Assembly (NCBI RefSeq): GCF_029688735.1
Contig: NZ_JARULD010000001.1
Coordinates: 744,001 to 808,000 of the forward strand
DNA: 64,000 nt
Direction of reading: 5' to 3'
DNA from: Qipengyuania flavescens
GTDB lineage: Bacteria > Pseudomonadota > Alphaproteobacteria > Sphingomonadales > Sphingomonadaceae
Below, one piece after another: positions 31,134-38,859 of the stretch. Under the pieces are notes generated by a model. It did no database searches and was not told the DNA's origin. It saw nothing but the letters and a program-made list of their open reading frames with translations. Both the position numbers and the translations under genes were made by a program. Numbering within the stretch: the first letter of the stretch is position 1; the number at the start of each line of letters is the position of its first letter.

Positions 31134-31346
31134 ATGCTCGAACGTAAAATCACCGTCGAAGAATGCTGTGTCATCGTAGGGTGCGGCAAGAGCCATCTCT
31201 ACGCCCTCCTAAACGCTAATGAGATTGAGAGCTGGCTCGTCGGAAAGAGGAAGCGCGTCATCTCAGAGAATAGCGCCTACGAATACGTTGCTCAAAAGAA
31301 GGCTGCGGAGATCGCCAAGCAGAGGGCTGGCAAGGACGGGGGCTAG
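31134..31346 (+). CDS. Small HTH DNA-binding protein (excisionase/AlpA-like)
   Basis: A 70-residue protein: MLERKITVEECCVIVGCGKSHLYALL shows a helix-turn-helix of the MerR/excisionase type, followed by the basic wing VGKRKRVISENSAYEYV. An AAGGA sequence lies 8 bases before the ATG. Small proteins like this beside a tyrosine integrase usually set excision direction or switch on the element's replication genes. It is followed by a strong terminator and then by the Rep-like gene. Confidence 0.72.
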   Translation: MLERKITVEECCVIVGCGKSHLYALLNANEIESWLVGKRKRVISENSAYEYVAQKKAAEIAKQRAGKDGG

Positions 31347-31406
31347 CCGAAATTTTATGTAAAGCAGGTGGATTCACGCCAACCACCACATCCACCACAT
31401 CTACGC

Positions 31407-31450
31407 AGCCCCTAGACCCATCTAGCACGCTCTAGGGGCTGCTTTTTTTC
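31407..31450 (+). terminator. Rho-independent terminator
   Basis: A 12-bp perfect stem, GCAGCCCCTAGA / TCTAGGGGCTGC, with a 14-base loop is followed directly by TTTTTTTC. It ends the small HTH gene and lies only about 23 bases before the Rep-like start codon, so it could also control entry into that gene. Confidence 0.88.
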
Positions 31451-31472
31451 TTGAAAAATACAGGAGTGTCTT

Positions 31473-32405
31473 ATGGTCCCCAGCACGGCCAAGACCATCA
31501 CCATGCACAGGGCAGAGAGGGCCATCCTGTCCTACCGGACACGCGTCGCCCTGGCTCAGGTACCTAGGGGAAAGCCTAACCGCAAGAAGCGTCCCGCCAA
31601 TCTTCGTCAAGGGCCACCCGTCACCGTGGGAACGCTCGCAGACGATACAGCTCGTCTCCACGCCATCAGCGCCATGATAGATGCCAACAACGCCCATCGC
31701 AGGCGATATGTGAAGCTTGACAAGCTAGGTATCCACCGGCCTCGTCATTTCCTCTTCACAGGCTGCTATGACGACGGTCTCATCATCGGGGATACCATCA
31801 CCGAGATGCAGATCGATCGTGTCATCGACAAGACCTACCGCCTGATCCGGGACATGGGCCTGCATGGTGTCTTCGCCCTCCAGATCGTTGGTATCCGTGA
31901 TGAACGCGATAACACCTACCATGTATGGCTGCACGTCCACGGGCTCACCTTCACCCAAAATATCGACTTTACGCCTGTGAAGACCGCCAAGGCATTGTCT
32001 CAGCGCCGGGCTTACCCCAACACGCTGGGTGCCCCGAGCATCACGCTACGGTCCCGAAAGCACTCTGCTCGCCTCTTCCGGAATAAGCAGGCCCCGTTCT
32101 ACAAGTTCGCCTATCGCAACCTCAAGCTCGATCAGACTAAAGCCTCGCTCAGCCATCTCGCTTATTACATCCTGCATCCGCCGGAATTTATGTTGAAGCT
32201 GGTGCCTTCCAAGACCGATCCGGCCAAGGGTAAGCTTCGCTCAAACAAGGGCGACTATCCGGCGTGGTTGGCAAACCGCATCCATCAATTGGAGAATCAG
32301 ATCCCACTCGTAAAGGCCGTGTTCTCCGTGGGGCAGGGCAAAGAGATACGGTCAATGTGGAAACGCCTTTATGTTGCTAATTGCAATCTGGTTGACCGTT
32401 GCTGA
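31473..32405 (+). CDS. Candidate HUH-type replication initiator (Rep-like)
   Basis: A 310-residue basic protein with CAGGAG seven bases before its ATG. Three blocks match rolling-circle Rep spacing: FLFTGCYD (93-100) as motif I, WLHVHGLTF with His154-Val-His156 as the metal-binding HUH motif, and SHLAYYILHPPE with Tyr231/Tyr232 as candidate nicking tyrosines. The N-terminus is very basic (RGKPNRKKRPANLR). It is part of an integrase-HTH-Rep cassette, as in integrative satellites and plasmid-like islands. The motif match is by eye; an inovirus Gp2-like or other relaxase-fold protein is an alternative. Confidence 0.5.
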   Translation: MVPSTAKTITMHRAERAILSYRTRVALAQVPRGKPNRKKRPANLRQGPPVTVGTLADDTARLHAISAMIDANNAHRRRYVKLDKLGIHRPRHFLFTGCYDDGLIIGDTITEMQIDRVIDKTYRLIRDMGLHGVFALQIVGIRDERDNTYHVWLHVHGLTFTQNIDFTPVKTAKALSQRRAYPNTLGAPSITLRSRKHSARLFRNKQAPFYKFAYRNLKLDQTKASLSHLAYYILHPPEFMLKLVPSKTDPAKGKLRSNKGDYPAWLANRIHQLENQIPLVKAVFSVGQGKEIRSMWKRLYVANCNLVDRC

Positions 32406-32465
32406 TGTCTACGCGGGAAGAACTGTAGAAAAGGGGCGCAGTAAGATGGCGATATTAACGAAAAG

Positions 32466-32502
32466 GCGCGCCTGGAAGCCGGTTTTTGGCAGCCAGGCGC
32501 GC
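32466..32502. repeat. Strong GC-rich hairpin downstream of the Rep-like gene
   Basis: Perfect 10-bp arms GCGCGCCTGG and CCAGGCGCGC enclose 17 bases with an inner GCC/GGC pairing around GGTTTTT. No T-run follows, so a simple terminator is less likely; it lies 60 bases after the Rep-like stop, where a replication origin hairpin or nick site might be expected. Confidence 0.6.
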
Positions 32503-32532
32503 TGAGATTCACGTAACGCTGGCTCCAGCGAA

Positions 32533-33021
32533 TTAAACTTCGAAGAAGTTTTCCGAGTAGGGCCACATTCGAGGCAAGCCCCCGGTTTGCTCGAACGTTA
32601 AAGGAGCGCCTTCGAACCCCTCATTCGAGAGTCGCCAGCTATGAAAGAAACGCCTTTGCGGAGAGGGCGATGTCTGGCGATACGGCCAAATGCGGAGATA
32701 TTCCCCGCGTCCACTTGAGCTGTTTGCCTTGAGATACAACAGGTCGCGGTCCCACATGATGGCTCCACAATATCCCCGACGCGTTGTCGTGTGAATGGGC
32801 CCGACGAAAAGCTTTACGGGCCCACGCCAATGCCCCTCAAGAACTGGATGCGCGTTTAAATGGAGATAGGCAAAGCGATGGTGCGACTCCTCTCCTTCAA
32901 GCTGGACGGCGACCTGCCCTATAAGGGACTCGAAGACCCAAAACAGGCGGCCACACAGGCTTTGGAAAAATCCGGAAGGTGTTTCTCGCGAAAGATGGGT
33001 TGATGAGGTTACTACTTGCAT
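32533..33021 (-). CDS. Hypothetical protein of the island, function unknown
   Basis: A 162-residue ORF starting at ATG 33021 with AGGAG six bases upstream, which supports a real start. It is rich in aromatic residues and His (HHRFAYLHLNAHPVLEGHWRG, RIWPYRQTSPSPQRRFFHSW). No membrane segment or known domain is recognised. It is transcribed divergently from the gene at 33271; the 250-base gap holds a short GGTCC-GTAGT-GGACC hairpin. Confidence 0.55.
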   Translation of the reverse strand: MQVVTSSTHLSRETPSGFFQSLCGRLFWVFESLIGQVAVQLEGEESHHRFAYLHLNAHPVLEGHWRGPVKLFVGPIHTTTRRGYCGAIMWDRDLLYLKANSSSGRGEYLRIWPYRQTSPSPQRRFFHSWRLSNEGFEGAPLTFEQTGGLPRMWPYSENFFEV

Positions 33022-33270
33022 TGCAGACTCCTGTTTTAGAGACCGAATGCATACCCGAAGGCGAACGTTTGCGCTTTTAAAACAAGGGGCTCGCTAAGGT
33101 CCGTAGTGGACCGCTGAGGCCTTCCCTTGGTATGTTGACGCTCCAAATGTGGATCACCGCACACCACCCTCGTAAACTTCGATTCGGCCGCGCTGGTCAG
33201 TCGCACATAGCGGCAGGCGCAGCGTTGCTGACCGTCATTCCGACATCATCGAAGTGGAAGGAGCGTGGAT

Positions 33271-33888
33271 ATGTCCACCGCAGAGCAGAGCAACTTGGCC
33301 GCAGCAAAAGACCCGAAGATCACGGCCCGTATCGTCACCAACATCGAGCAGCTGGAGCACGATTACCGCTTAGCAGACGGCCATCTGAGCGACTGGCTGA
33401 TGCGGATGATCACCATCTCGATGAAGGCTGTGGCCCCTGAGCCCTTTGCAATCGAGAGCACGGCGTGGAGCCCTTACGTCACTTGTCCCGATTGGAAGCC
33501 GACCAAGCGCATCGGCCGGGGCGATGCATGGCTAGAGATCGTCGAGTTCGCCCGCGATGAGCAAGACCATACCTGGCTTGCAGCAGCGGTTGGTGCCGGC
33601 CCGACTGAACTGAACCTCGAACTCATGTTCCGCGACGCTCTGTCCGGATACTTCGCCAAGCTTGAGGGCGATCAAGGTCTGGCTTCGAAGCTGCGCAAGA
33701 AGGGCTTCAAGATCGATACCGCCAATAAGCGGGTCTACCTCCCGATCGTCATCAAGGCCGACCTGCTCGCCAAGGCTCTGCCGACCGACGACTTCCAAGA
33801 CGCCATGGCACCAGTCCGAGAAGCCACGGAACTCGGCATTGCTGCCAAGCCGGAAATCGACCTGCTGCTCAAGCTGGTGCGAGGATGA
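33271..33888 (+). CDS. Hypothetical protein coupled to a DUF3768 gene
   Basis: A 205-residue protein from ATG 33271 (MSTAEQSNLAAAKDPKITAR), with GGAAGGAG about eight bases upstream; an in-frame GTG lies at 33265. It appears soluble, mixed alpha/beta, with WLMRMITISMKAVAPEPFAIEST, TWLAAAVGAGPTELNLELMF and LRKKGFKIDTANKRVYLPIV. I do not recognise the family. Its stop overlaps the next ATG (ATGA), so the two are co-translated. Confidence 0.7.
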   Translation: MSTAEQSNLAAAKDPKITARIVTNIEQLEHDYRLADGHLSDWLMRMITISMKAVAPEPFAIESTAWSPYVTCPDWKPTKRIGRGDAWLEIVEFARDEQDHTWLAAAVGAGPTELNLELMFRDALSGYFAKLEGDQGLASKLRKKGFKIDTANKRVYLPIVIKADLLAKALPTDDFQDAMAPVREATELGIAAKPEIDLLLKLVRG

Positions 33889-34235
33889 GCGCCGTGGCGG
33901 AAGTCGCGGTGCCACGAGCCGAAGCCATCGCCCGCCTCAACGACGCTCTTCGAAAGGAGGGCGTCGGAGGCACCATCATGGTCACACGGGGCGTCCTCTC
34001 CATTACAGGCTACAACTCACCGGAACTCGCAGAGGCACTTGCAGCCTACGACGCCTTTGATGCCGATAACGACCCGCACGGCGAACGAGACTTCGGCGAC
34101 CTTACGCTTTGGGGCGAAGAGATGTTCTGGAAGATCGACTACTACGATGCCGACCTTCGCTACGGCTCAGACGACCCTGCCGATCCGGACAAGACCAAGC
34201 GGATCCTCACGGCCATGCTTACAAGCGAGTGGTAG
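33885..34235 (+). CDS. DUF3768 family protein
   Basis: A 116-residue protein. The signature DNDPHGERDFGDLTLWGEEM(F)WKIDYYD, then GSDDPADPDKTKRILTAML, is the core of DUF3768, a family I know from alphaproteobacterial plasmids and genomic islands. The function is unknown. GGTIMVTRGVLSITGY near residue 30 is also typical. It starts by overlapping the upstream stop (ATGA) and is followed 99 bases later by another hypothetical gene on the same strand. Confidence 0.85.
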   Translation: MSAVAEVAVPRAEAIARLNDALRKEGVGGTIMVTRGVLSITGYNSPELAEALAAYDAFDADNDPHGERDFGDLTLWGEEMFWKIDYYDADLRYGSDDPADPDKTKRILTAMLTSEW

Positions 34236-34334
34236 GGCGTCATTTATTGGTCAGCGGTGCAATCGGCAGAAGTGGCAAGCGGACTGGTACAGACTGCGCT
34301 GGACGCCGAAGCGCTGTCGTGCTTCTTCACTCTG

Positions 34335-35129
34335 ATGAGCAACGTCTATTACTTGGACGACTACCGTCCTGGGGCCGAAGCGCCCTTCGAGCCTGAAAAG
34401 AACCCGAGCAGTCGGGTCGAAACCGAAATCAGGCGGCGCAAGAAGCTCAAACTGAATAGAAGTAATCGGGTTGAGGAAGAGGTTAAACGTTTTGCAAAGC
34501 CTGAGCGAGACAGGCTGCTTGAGATCAAGCGCGCTCAAGAGGAGGAAGCACGTGCGACCAACTACCTGGAGCTGGCGACGCCCGTAATCCTCTACCATGT
34601 ATATTGGGGACGGAACGCCTGGCACTCGACTTGGGTGGCTCGATACCAGCGCAACACACTAGCAGTATCGAGAAGGGAAGCTGAAGCGTTCATCGGCGAA
34701 CGGCTCAAGCAAGGCACGGCTTTCCGACTAACCGTTATGCCTGGATGGCATCTCAAGTTTAGAGACTCGTCGTTTCTCGTAGCTGAGATCAATACACACA
34801 CACCATTTGCACGATTGCTTGATCCTAAATTCGCACGTCGCATGACCTTGCAGAAAGACGCGCTCGAACTCCTTAAGCCAGACGCAAAGATCTGGGATGG
34901 TCCGGTGCCGGACCATGACAATGTGATCGTGCAGGAGACGAACCGACCAGCCGAAGAATTTGAGGCTTGGTCGTCCAAGACCGAATTACCGCAGCAAGTG
35001 CGCACACCCGGCGCATACCGGCGTGAGATCGACGGGGCGCGATGGTGGATGGAGGCAATAAACGGCTCCGGCCCCATTGATTATGATTTCTCGGCTTTCG
35101 AGCGTGCGTTGAGACAGTTGGAGGCTTGA
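34335..35129 (+). CDS. Hypothetical protein with basic coiled-coil N-terminus
   Basis: A 264-residue protein from ATG 34335 (MSNVYYLDDYRPGAEAPFEP); the frame is open to 34257 but that adds no convincing start. Residues ~25-75 are strongly charged and helical (EIRRRKKLKLNRSNRVEEEVKR, RDRLLEIKRAQEEEAR), suggesting a coiled coil. The rest is soluble with several Trp (HVYWGRNAWHSTWVARYQR, GARWWMEAINGSG). No known domain. It may be co-transcribed with the DUF3768 pair. Confidence 0.6.
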   Translation: MSNVYYLDDYRPGAEAPFEPEKNPSSRVETEIRRRKKLKLNRSNRVEEEVKRFAKPERDRLLEIKRAQEEEARATNYLELATPVILYHVYWGRNAWHSTWVARYQRNTLAVSRREAEAFIGERLKQGTAFRLTVMPGWHLKFRDSSFLVAEINTHTPFARLLDPKFARRMTLQKDALELLKPDAKIWDGPVPDHDNVIVQETNRPAEEFEAWSSKTELPQQVRTPGAYRREIDGARWWMEAINGSGPIDYDFSAFERALRQLEA

Positions 35130-35432
35130 GCGAGCGCTTCACGAGCGACCAGAAACTACGGAAAGGTATCACTAGCCCGGTTCGTCCGAGATCGGACAGA
35201 ACGCTGCCAGTCTGCTCTCGGCCCCACCCACGCCATCGCGCCAAAGTCCGCTTTCGACACCAACATCGGCAAAGTTGATTGTCGCGAAACCACTCTGAAA
35301 GTCGACGCCGAGATCAGGTGTGGTTGCTAGCTAAGAGGGCGCTCGAGACCGAACCCATAGCGATACGCTCTTGCCACCAGCCATCAGCATAACGCTTGCG
35401 TATTGTCTAAAGTGGGTTGGATCACAGTGTCT
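35130..35432. other. Intergenic region, no gene seen
   Basis: About 300 bases between the rightward gene ending at 35129 and the leftward zinc-ribbon gene ending at 35433. I see no clear ORF, terminator or long repeat. A convergent terminator is expected here but none stands out. Confidence 0.5.
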
Positions 35433-35672
35433 CTATTCCTTCGTAGATAAAGCAAAACCGGGGCCACAACGCACATTCTTTGAGCCACATCCCGAGCACC
35501 TTAGTCGCGCTACGACGGACGCCATCTGCCGCGACCATCCTTTGCGGTTGCATAGCCGTAAGAGGACCGTCGGATTGATCACCGCCACGCGGCCACAGGA
35601 CCGACAGTCGACCCGCAAGTTGTAACCGTGGCGTCGGAAATCGCCAATATCATCCAGTCGTTTGCTGCTCAC
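35433..35672 (-). CDS. Small zinc-ribbon-like protein
   Basis: A 79-residue protein with a GTG start at 35672 overlapping the stop of a 42-residue membrane protein gene (GTGA). Two CxxC pairs, VDCRSCGRVA and LRCSGCGSKNVRC, frame a basic helix (LLRLCNRKGWSRQMASVVARL), which fits a four-Cys zinc ribbon that may bind nucleic acid. Longer frames to 36014 read as noise. No named family recognised. Confidence 0.68.
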   Translation of the reverse strand: MSSKRLDDIGDFRRHGYNLRVDCRSCGRVAVINPTVLLRLCNRKGWSRQMASVVARLRCSGCGSKNVRCGPGFALSTKE

Positions 35673-35797
35673 GGTTTGCGCCTGAGTGACCAGACCAGCG
35701 CCGAGACGGCAGTCAGCAGGGCTGCGAAGGCAGCAACAATGGGGGCATCTAGAACAATCATGGCAATCTCCGAATCGAAATCGGCCTTGTTCCACAT
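35669..35797 (-). CDS. 42-residue single-pass membrane protein
   Basis: The ORF reads MWNKADFDSEIAMIVLDAPI then VAAFAALLTAVSALVWSLRRKP and stops. A short acidic N-terminus, one hydrophobic helix (about residues 13-37) and a basic RRK end suggest an inner-membrane protein with its C-terminus in the cytoplasm. Its TGA overlaps the GTG start of the zinc-ribbon gene, giving a two-gene translationally coupled unit. Missed by length-limited gene callers. Confidence 0.6.
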   Translation of the reverse strand: MWNKADFDSEIAMIVLDAPIVAAFAALLTAVSALVWSLRRKP

Positions 35798-35842
35798 TTG
35801 TTCCGAGTAGGAAAATTGGTAAACTGCCGCTAAGCCAGCGAC

Positions 35843-36190
35843 ATGCTTCTGCTTGCTGCTGCCCTTGCCGTGTGCTCACCAGGTCCCCGCGACCACTGTG
35901 TCCATGATGGCGACACGGTTTGGATCGACGGCGAGAAAATCCGTATCGCCGACATCGATACGCCGGAATTGAACGGAAAGTGTGCCTCTGAGCGAAACTT
36001 GGCGCTTCGCGCACGTAGTCGGCTGATTCAGCTATTGAACGCTGGTCCGTTCACAATCAGCCGCTCTGGCACTGATCGCTACGGCCGCACTCTTGCCGTG
36101 CTGCATCGCTCAGGCCGATCAATTGGAGACCAGCTCGTTGCGGAAGGTTTAGCTCGAGCTTGGTCCGGCCGCCGCGAACCTTGGTGCTGA
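35843..36190 (+). CDS. Thermonuclease family (SNase-like) protein, probably exported
   Basis: A 115-residue OB-fold nuclease. Key residues of staphylococcal nuclease are matched: VHDGDTVWIDG, IRIADIDTPEL (Arg34, Asp37/39, Glu42) and GTDRYGRTLAVL (Arg82). The start MLLLAAALAVCSPG is a short hydrophobic leader with a Cys, which may be a signal or lipoprotein signal. It would cleave DNA or RNA outside the cytoplasm. It is followed 7 bases later by a PD-(D/E)XK nuclease gene on the same strand. Confidence 0.85.
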   Translation: MLLLAAALAVCSPGPRDHCVHDGDTVWIDGEKIRIADIDTPELNGKCASERNLALRARSRLIQLLNAGPFTISRSGTDRYGRTLAVLHRSGRSIGDQLVAEGLARAWSGRREPWC

Positions 36191-36197
36191 CCCGCTA

Positions 36198-37355
36198 ATG
36201 TCATCTCTTCTCGTAGACCTGTTCAAATATCGCAGCCGCGAAAAGCGGGAAGCCATGGAAGATTGGCTGACCGAATGCCTGGCCGCAATTCTGCGCGCCT
36301 TGCCTGACAAAGTGTTTGCTGAAGTTCTGAAAGACTTGACTGGACAAGACTGTCGGCCCGCTCTCGAGGCGAACGCACAGAGAATAGTTCTAACGCAGCA
36401 TACCGTAGCGCGGGAAGGAATCGCGGAGCGGTTGCGACCAGACTTGATGGTCAAGATCGATGACATTTATTGGGTCGTCTTCGAAAATAAAGTCGACGCA
36501 GCCCATGGAGCTGGCGACGACCCACAAGCTAACACCAAGGAGATCGTTCGAGCGGCCAATCAACTCGAATGCTACGCGCGGTGGTTCGCTGAAGAACAAG
36601 AACCAGGTTTTTGCCTGCCGAAGACGCTCGTTTTCTTGACCCATTACACTCCGCCACCACCAAATTTCACTTCGAAAGGCGCTGCAAGCGGTGTATTCCG
36701 TGGTCTGGAACGACGAGTTTCGTCGTGGGGCCGTCTCGCCCGTTCAATTGTGAGACGAACAGGCGATCTCGATGCAGACTCGCTTTCTCGATCACTATCC
36801 CTAGCATTCCTCGATTTTCTAATGGAGCATGACTTGGCCCAAGAGCAGCCGACCACTCACGATCTGACCCTTTTTGGCGCAGCTCTCGAGAACTTCTCTC
36901 AGGTCGAGGCCTTCGTCAACGCGATGCTCTATCGTTTGGAAGAGGGCCTGCCCGTCCGCTCAAAATATGATTATGCCTCTGCGAGCAGTAGCGCTGGCAT
37001 CTTCTCCGCCGGTCGGCCCATCACCACTCCTTCGTCATGGCCAGACAACGTATCGGTAGGCGCAGGAATTTGGTATCCTCACCTTGATCGTGGCTGGTAT
37101 CGAAGCGAACTTGAAGATGCGAAGCATTTCGTTTCTGAGACACCGAAAATCTTCGTCCACGTTTATCACAAAGTCGACGGCGAGCTCGGCGACATTGGCG
37201 GAAAACCGGGGCCTGATTGGCATCGCCCGGTCACCGACTTTTTCACCTATATAGACTTCGCCTCCTTCTCGAATGACCCGGATGAGCGTGCCACCGAGAT
37301 TCATAGCTGGATTGAAAAGAAGCGCGTCGAGATAAAGGACTTCTTACAAGCGTGA
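36198..37355 (+). CDS. PD-(D/E)XK nuclease superfamily protein
   Basis: A 385-residue protein. The N-terminus MSSLLVDLFKYRSREKREAMEDWLTECL and RLRPDLMVKIDDIYWVVFENKVD give the nuclease core: acidic residue near 21, Asp82, and Glu96-x-Lys98. This layout fits the PDDEXK_4-like family often found in mobile islands. The C-terminal half (WYRSELEDAKHFVSETPKIFVHVYHK, VTDFFTYIDFAS) is unassigned. Its codons are less GC-rich than core genes. A role in restriction or phage defence is possible but not shown; no methyltransferase partner is adjacent. Confidence 0.75.
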   Translation: MSSLLVDLFKYRSREKREAMEDWLTECLAAILRALPDKVFAEVLKDLTGQDCRPALEANAQRIVLTQHTVAREGIAERLRPDLMVKIDDIYWVVFENKVDAAHGAGDDPQANTKEIVRAANQLECYARWFAEEQEPGFCLPKTLVFLTHYTPPPPNFTSKGAASGVFRGLERRVSSWGRLARSIVRRTGDLDADSLSRSLSLAFLDFLMEHDLAQEQPTTHDLTLFGAALENFSQVEAFVNAMLYRLEEGLPVRSKYDYASASSSAGIFSAGRPITTPSSWPDNVSVGAGIWYPHLDRGWYRSELEDAKHFVSETPKIFVHVYHKVDGELGDIGGKPGPDWHRPVTDFFTYIDFASFSNDPDERATEIHSWIEKKRVEIKDFLQA

Positions 37356-37385
37356 AGCAACAGCGCCGGGCTTGGCATTAAGGCA

Positions 37386-37490
37386 ATGAACCACGAACGA
37401 GCCATCCTATACGCCGAATTCAGCCTGCTGCTGGCTTTCCATATTTGGATGCTGGTCTTGGCCGCACGATGGGTCTGGTCATGGCTGTGA
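37386..37490 (+). CDS. 34-residue single-pass membrane protein overlapping the next gene
   Basis: MNHERAILYAEFSLLLAFHI then WMLVLAARWVWSWL and stop. One hydrophobic helix spans about residues 10-28 with an aromatic C-terminus. AAGG lies just upstream of the ATG. Its TGA lies inside the first codons of the next ORF (overlap 37481-37490), which suggests translational coupling. The length is near the limit of what can be supported from sequence alone. Confidence 0.45.
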   Translation: MNHERAILYAEFSLLLAFHIWMLVLAARWVWSWL

Positions 37491-37681
37491 CGCGCGAACA
37501 GGAGCGATGGGCGATGGCACTGTGGGTCGATCGTGAGCACGGCGAAGAAGGCGAGCGCTTCATTGCCGAACGTGTCCTACATTTCGATGCTGAAGGCGAT
37601 GATGGCGGCAAGCAGCTCTGGACGGATGTGGCACGTCGGTATGTTCAACTGAAACAGGTTGATGACCCATTGCCGCACTGA
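37481..37681 (+). CDS. Small conserved-looking hypothetical protein
   Basis: A 66-residue protein from ATG 37481 (MAVTREQERWAMALWVDREH). It is acidic, helical, soluble: GEEGERFIAERVLHFDAEGDDGG, then WTDVARRYVQLKQ. Short proteins with a TREQERWAxAL...HG..FIAER pattern are familiar to me from sphingomonad genomes as uncharacterised, but I cannot name a family with certainty. It overlaps the 34-residue membrane protein gene. Confidence 0.6.
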   Translation: MAVTREQERWAMALWVDREHGEEGERFIAERVLHFDAEGDDGGKQLWTDVARRYVQLKQVDDPLPH

Positions 37682-37898
37682 TGCAAATGCGGACGGTTCA
37701 AGTTTCGCCTTTCCCGCGAGCCGCGCGCAAGAATTCAAAGCATAGGATCGTTTGAGCACGTCCCGTCTCGATCCAGCAGACACCTTCGGAAGTTACCCGC
37801 GATTTTGTTCTCGCTTTTTTAAGCAAAGGGTTGCACCAGAATGCAATCTGGATGCCCGACAGGGGGTCATAGTATCCAGATCAATAGGGGGTCATTAA

Positions 37899-38564
37899 AT
37901 GAAAATTACTGTTGTCGCGGCTACCGCCGCGCTTGTCTTGTCGCCGATCGCTGTTCAGGCGCAGGAGGCAGCACCCATGCCCGTTTACGTTCAGAATGAG
38001 GCACCGGCTGGCAATGCCATTTTGCCCGCCAATACCGAAGTCCTGCTTCGCATGGCTCAGGAAGTGACGACTAAGGGCAAGACGTGGGACGAAGGCGACA
38101 CCTTCCGCCTTACCGTCGCGCGCGATGTGATGATGGGCGATTTTGTGGTGATTCCTGCTGGGTCTCCCGCCAAGGGCCGCATCACTTGGCTCACAAGTCG
38201 CGGTGCTTTTGGCAAATCCGGAAAGATGGACATCGAACTCGAGGAAGTGACGGTCGGTGGCCGCATGATCCGCCTTGACGGAACCTATCGTCAGGAGGGG
38301 GAAGGTGCGACTATGGCTACGGTAGGCGGTGTGCTTCTGGCAGGCGTGTTCGCAGGTTTCATCACCGGCAAGTCGGGCCGTATTCCTGAGGGGCGCGAGT
38401 TGATGGCGACTACCGAAGGTCCTATCGAACTCGCGATCAGCGCCGACGCCGTGCGCAACTCCACTCGCCAGGTTGGACTTGCGCCGATGGCCCAGCAGGC
38501 TGAAGTGAACGCTGCAGGTGCCGCGCCAGTTGCCGAAGTTGAAGCGGAAGTCGCTTCGAAATAG
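37899..38564 (+). CDS. Exported hypothetical protein
   Basis: A 221-residue protein with a Sec signal peptide (MKITVVAATAALVLSPIAVQAQ, cleavage after AQA or so). The mature part contains ILPANTEVLLRMAQEVTTKG, a beta-rich FRLTVARDVMMGDFVVIPAGSPAKGRITW block, a glycine-rich membrane-like stretch (VGGVLLAGVFAGFITGKSG) and an Ala/Glu/Val-rich tail. It looks like a periplasmic or envelope protein; function unknown. Two AGGGGGTCAT direct repeats lie in the 40 bases upstream, the second serving as ribosome binding site. A strong hairpin (38576-38605) follows the stop. Confidence 0.7.
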   Translation: MKITVVAATAALVLSPIAVQAQEAAPMPVYVQNEAPAGNAILPANTEVLLRMAQEVTTKGKTWDEGDTFRLTVARDVMMGDFVVIPAGSPAKGRITWLTSRGAFGKSGKMDIELEEVTVGGRMIRLDGTYRQEGEGATMATVGGVLLAGVFAGFITGKSGRIPEGRELMATTEGPIELAISADAVRNSTRQVGLAPMAQQAEVNAAGAAPVAEVEAEVASK

Positions 38565-38575
38565 TCTATTAAGAT

Positions 38576-38605
38576 GCGGCGGTGAGAATTGAGTCTCACC
38601 GCCGC
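38576..38605 (+). terminator. Stem-loop after the exported protein gene
   Basis: A perfect 12-bp stem, GCGGCGGTGAGA / TCTCACCGCCGC, with loop ATTGAG, 11 bases after the stop. It lacks a T-run, so it may be a weak or Rho-assisted terminator or an mRNA-stabilising hairpin. Confidence 0.6.
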
Positions 38606-38859
38606 AGCCAGTTGGTAAGAAACGCACCCCGCAATCCAGCTGCTCGACGAATGAGACAGCTCGTCTGAAAGTGGGCCGGAAGAAGACGGTCAGCTTTGGG
38701 ACAGAGTCATTCACAATCCGACCAGTCAGATCGAACCCTGCCCTATGCGAGGGCCGGACCGCCCGCTGCCATTCCATCGTTTCCAAGGGGTGCGACCGCC
38801 ATCCGAGAAAGGGGTAGCGATAATGGCCGATCTGCTTGGTTTGGCGCTGTCGTTGAACG

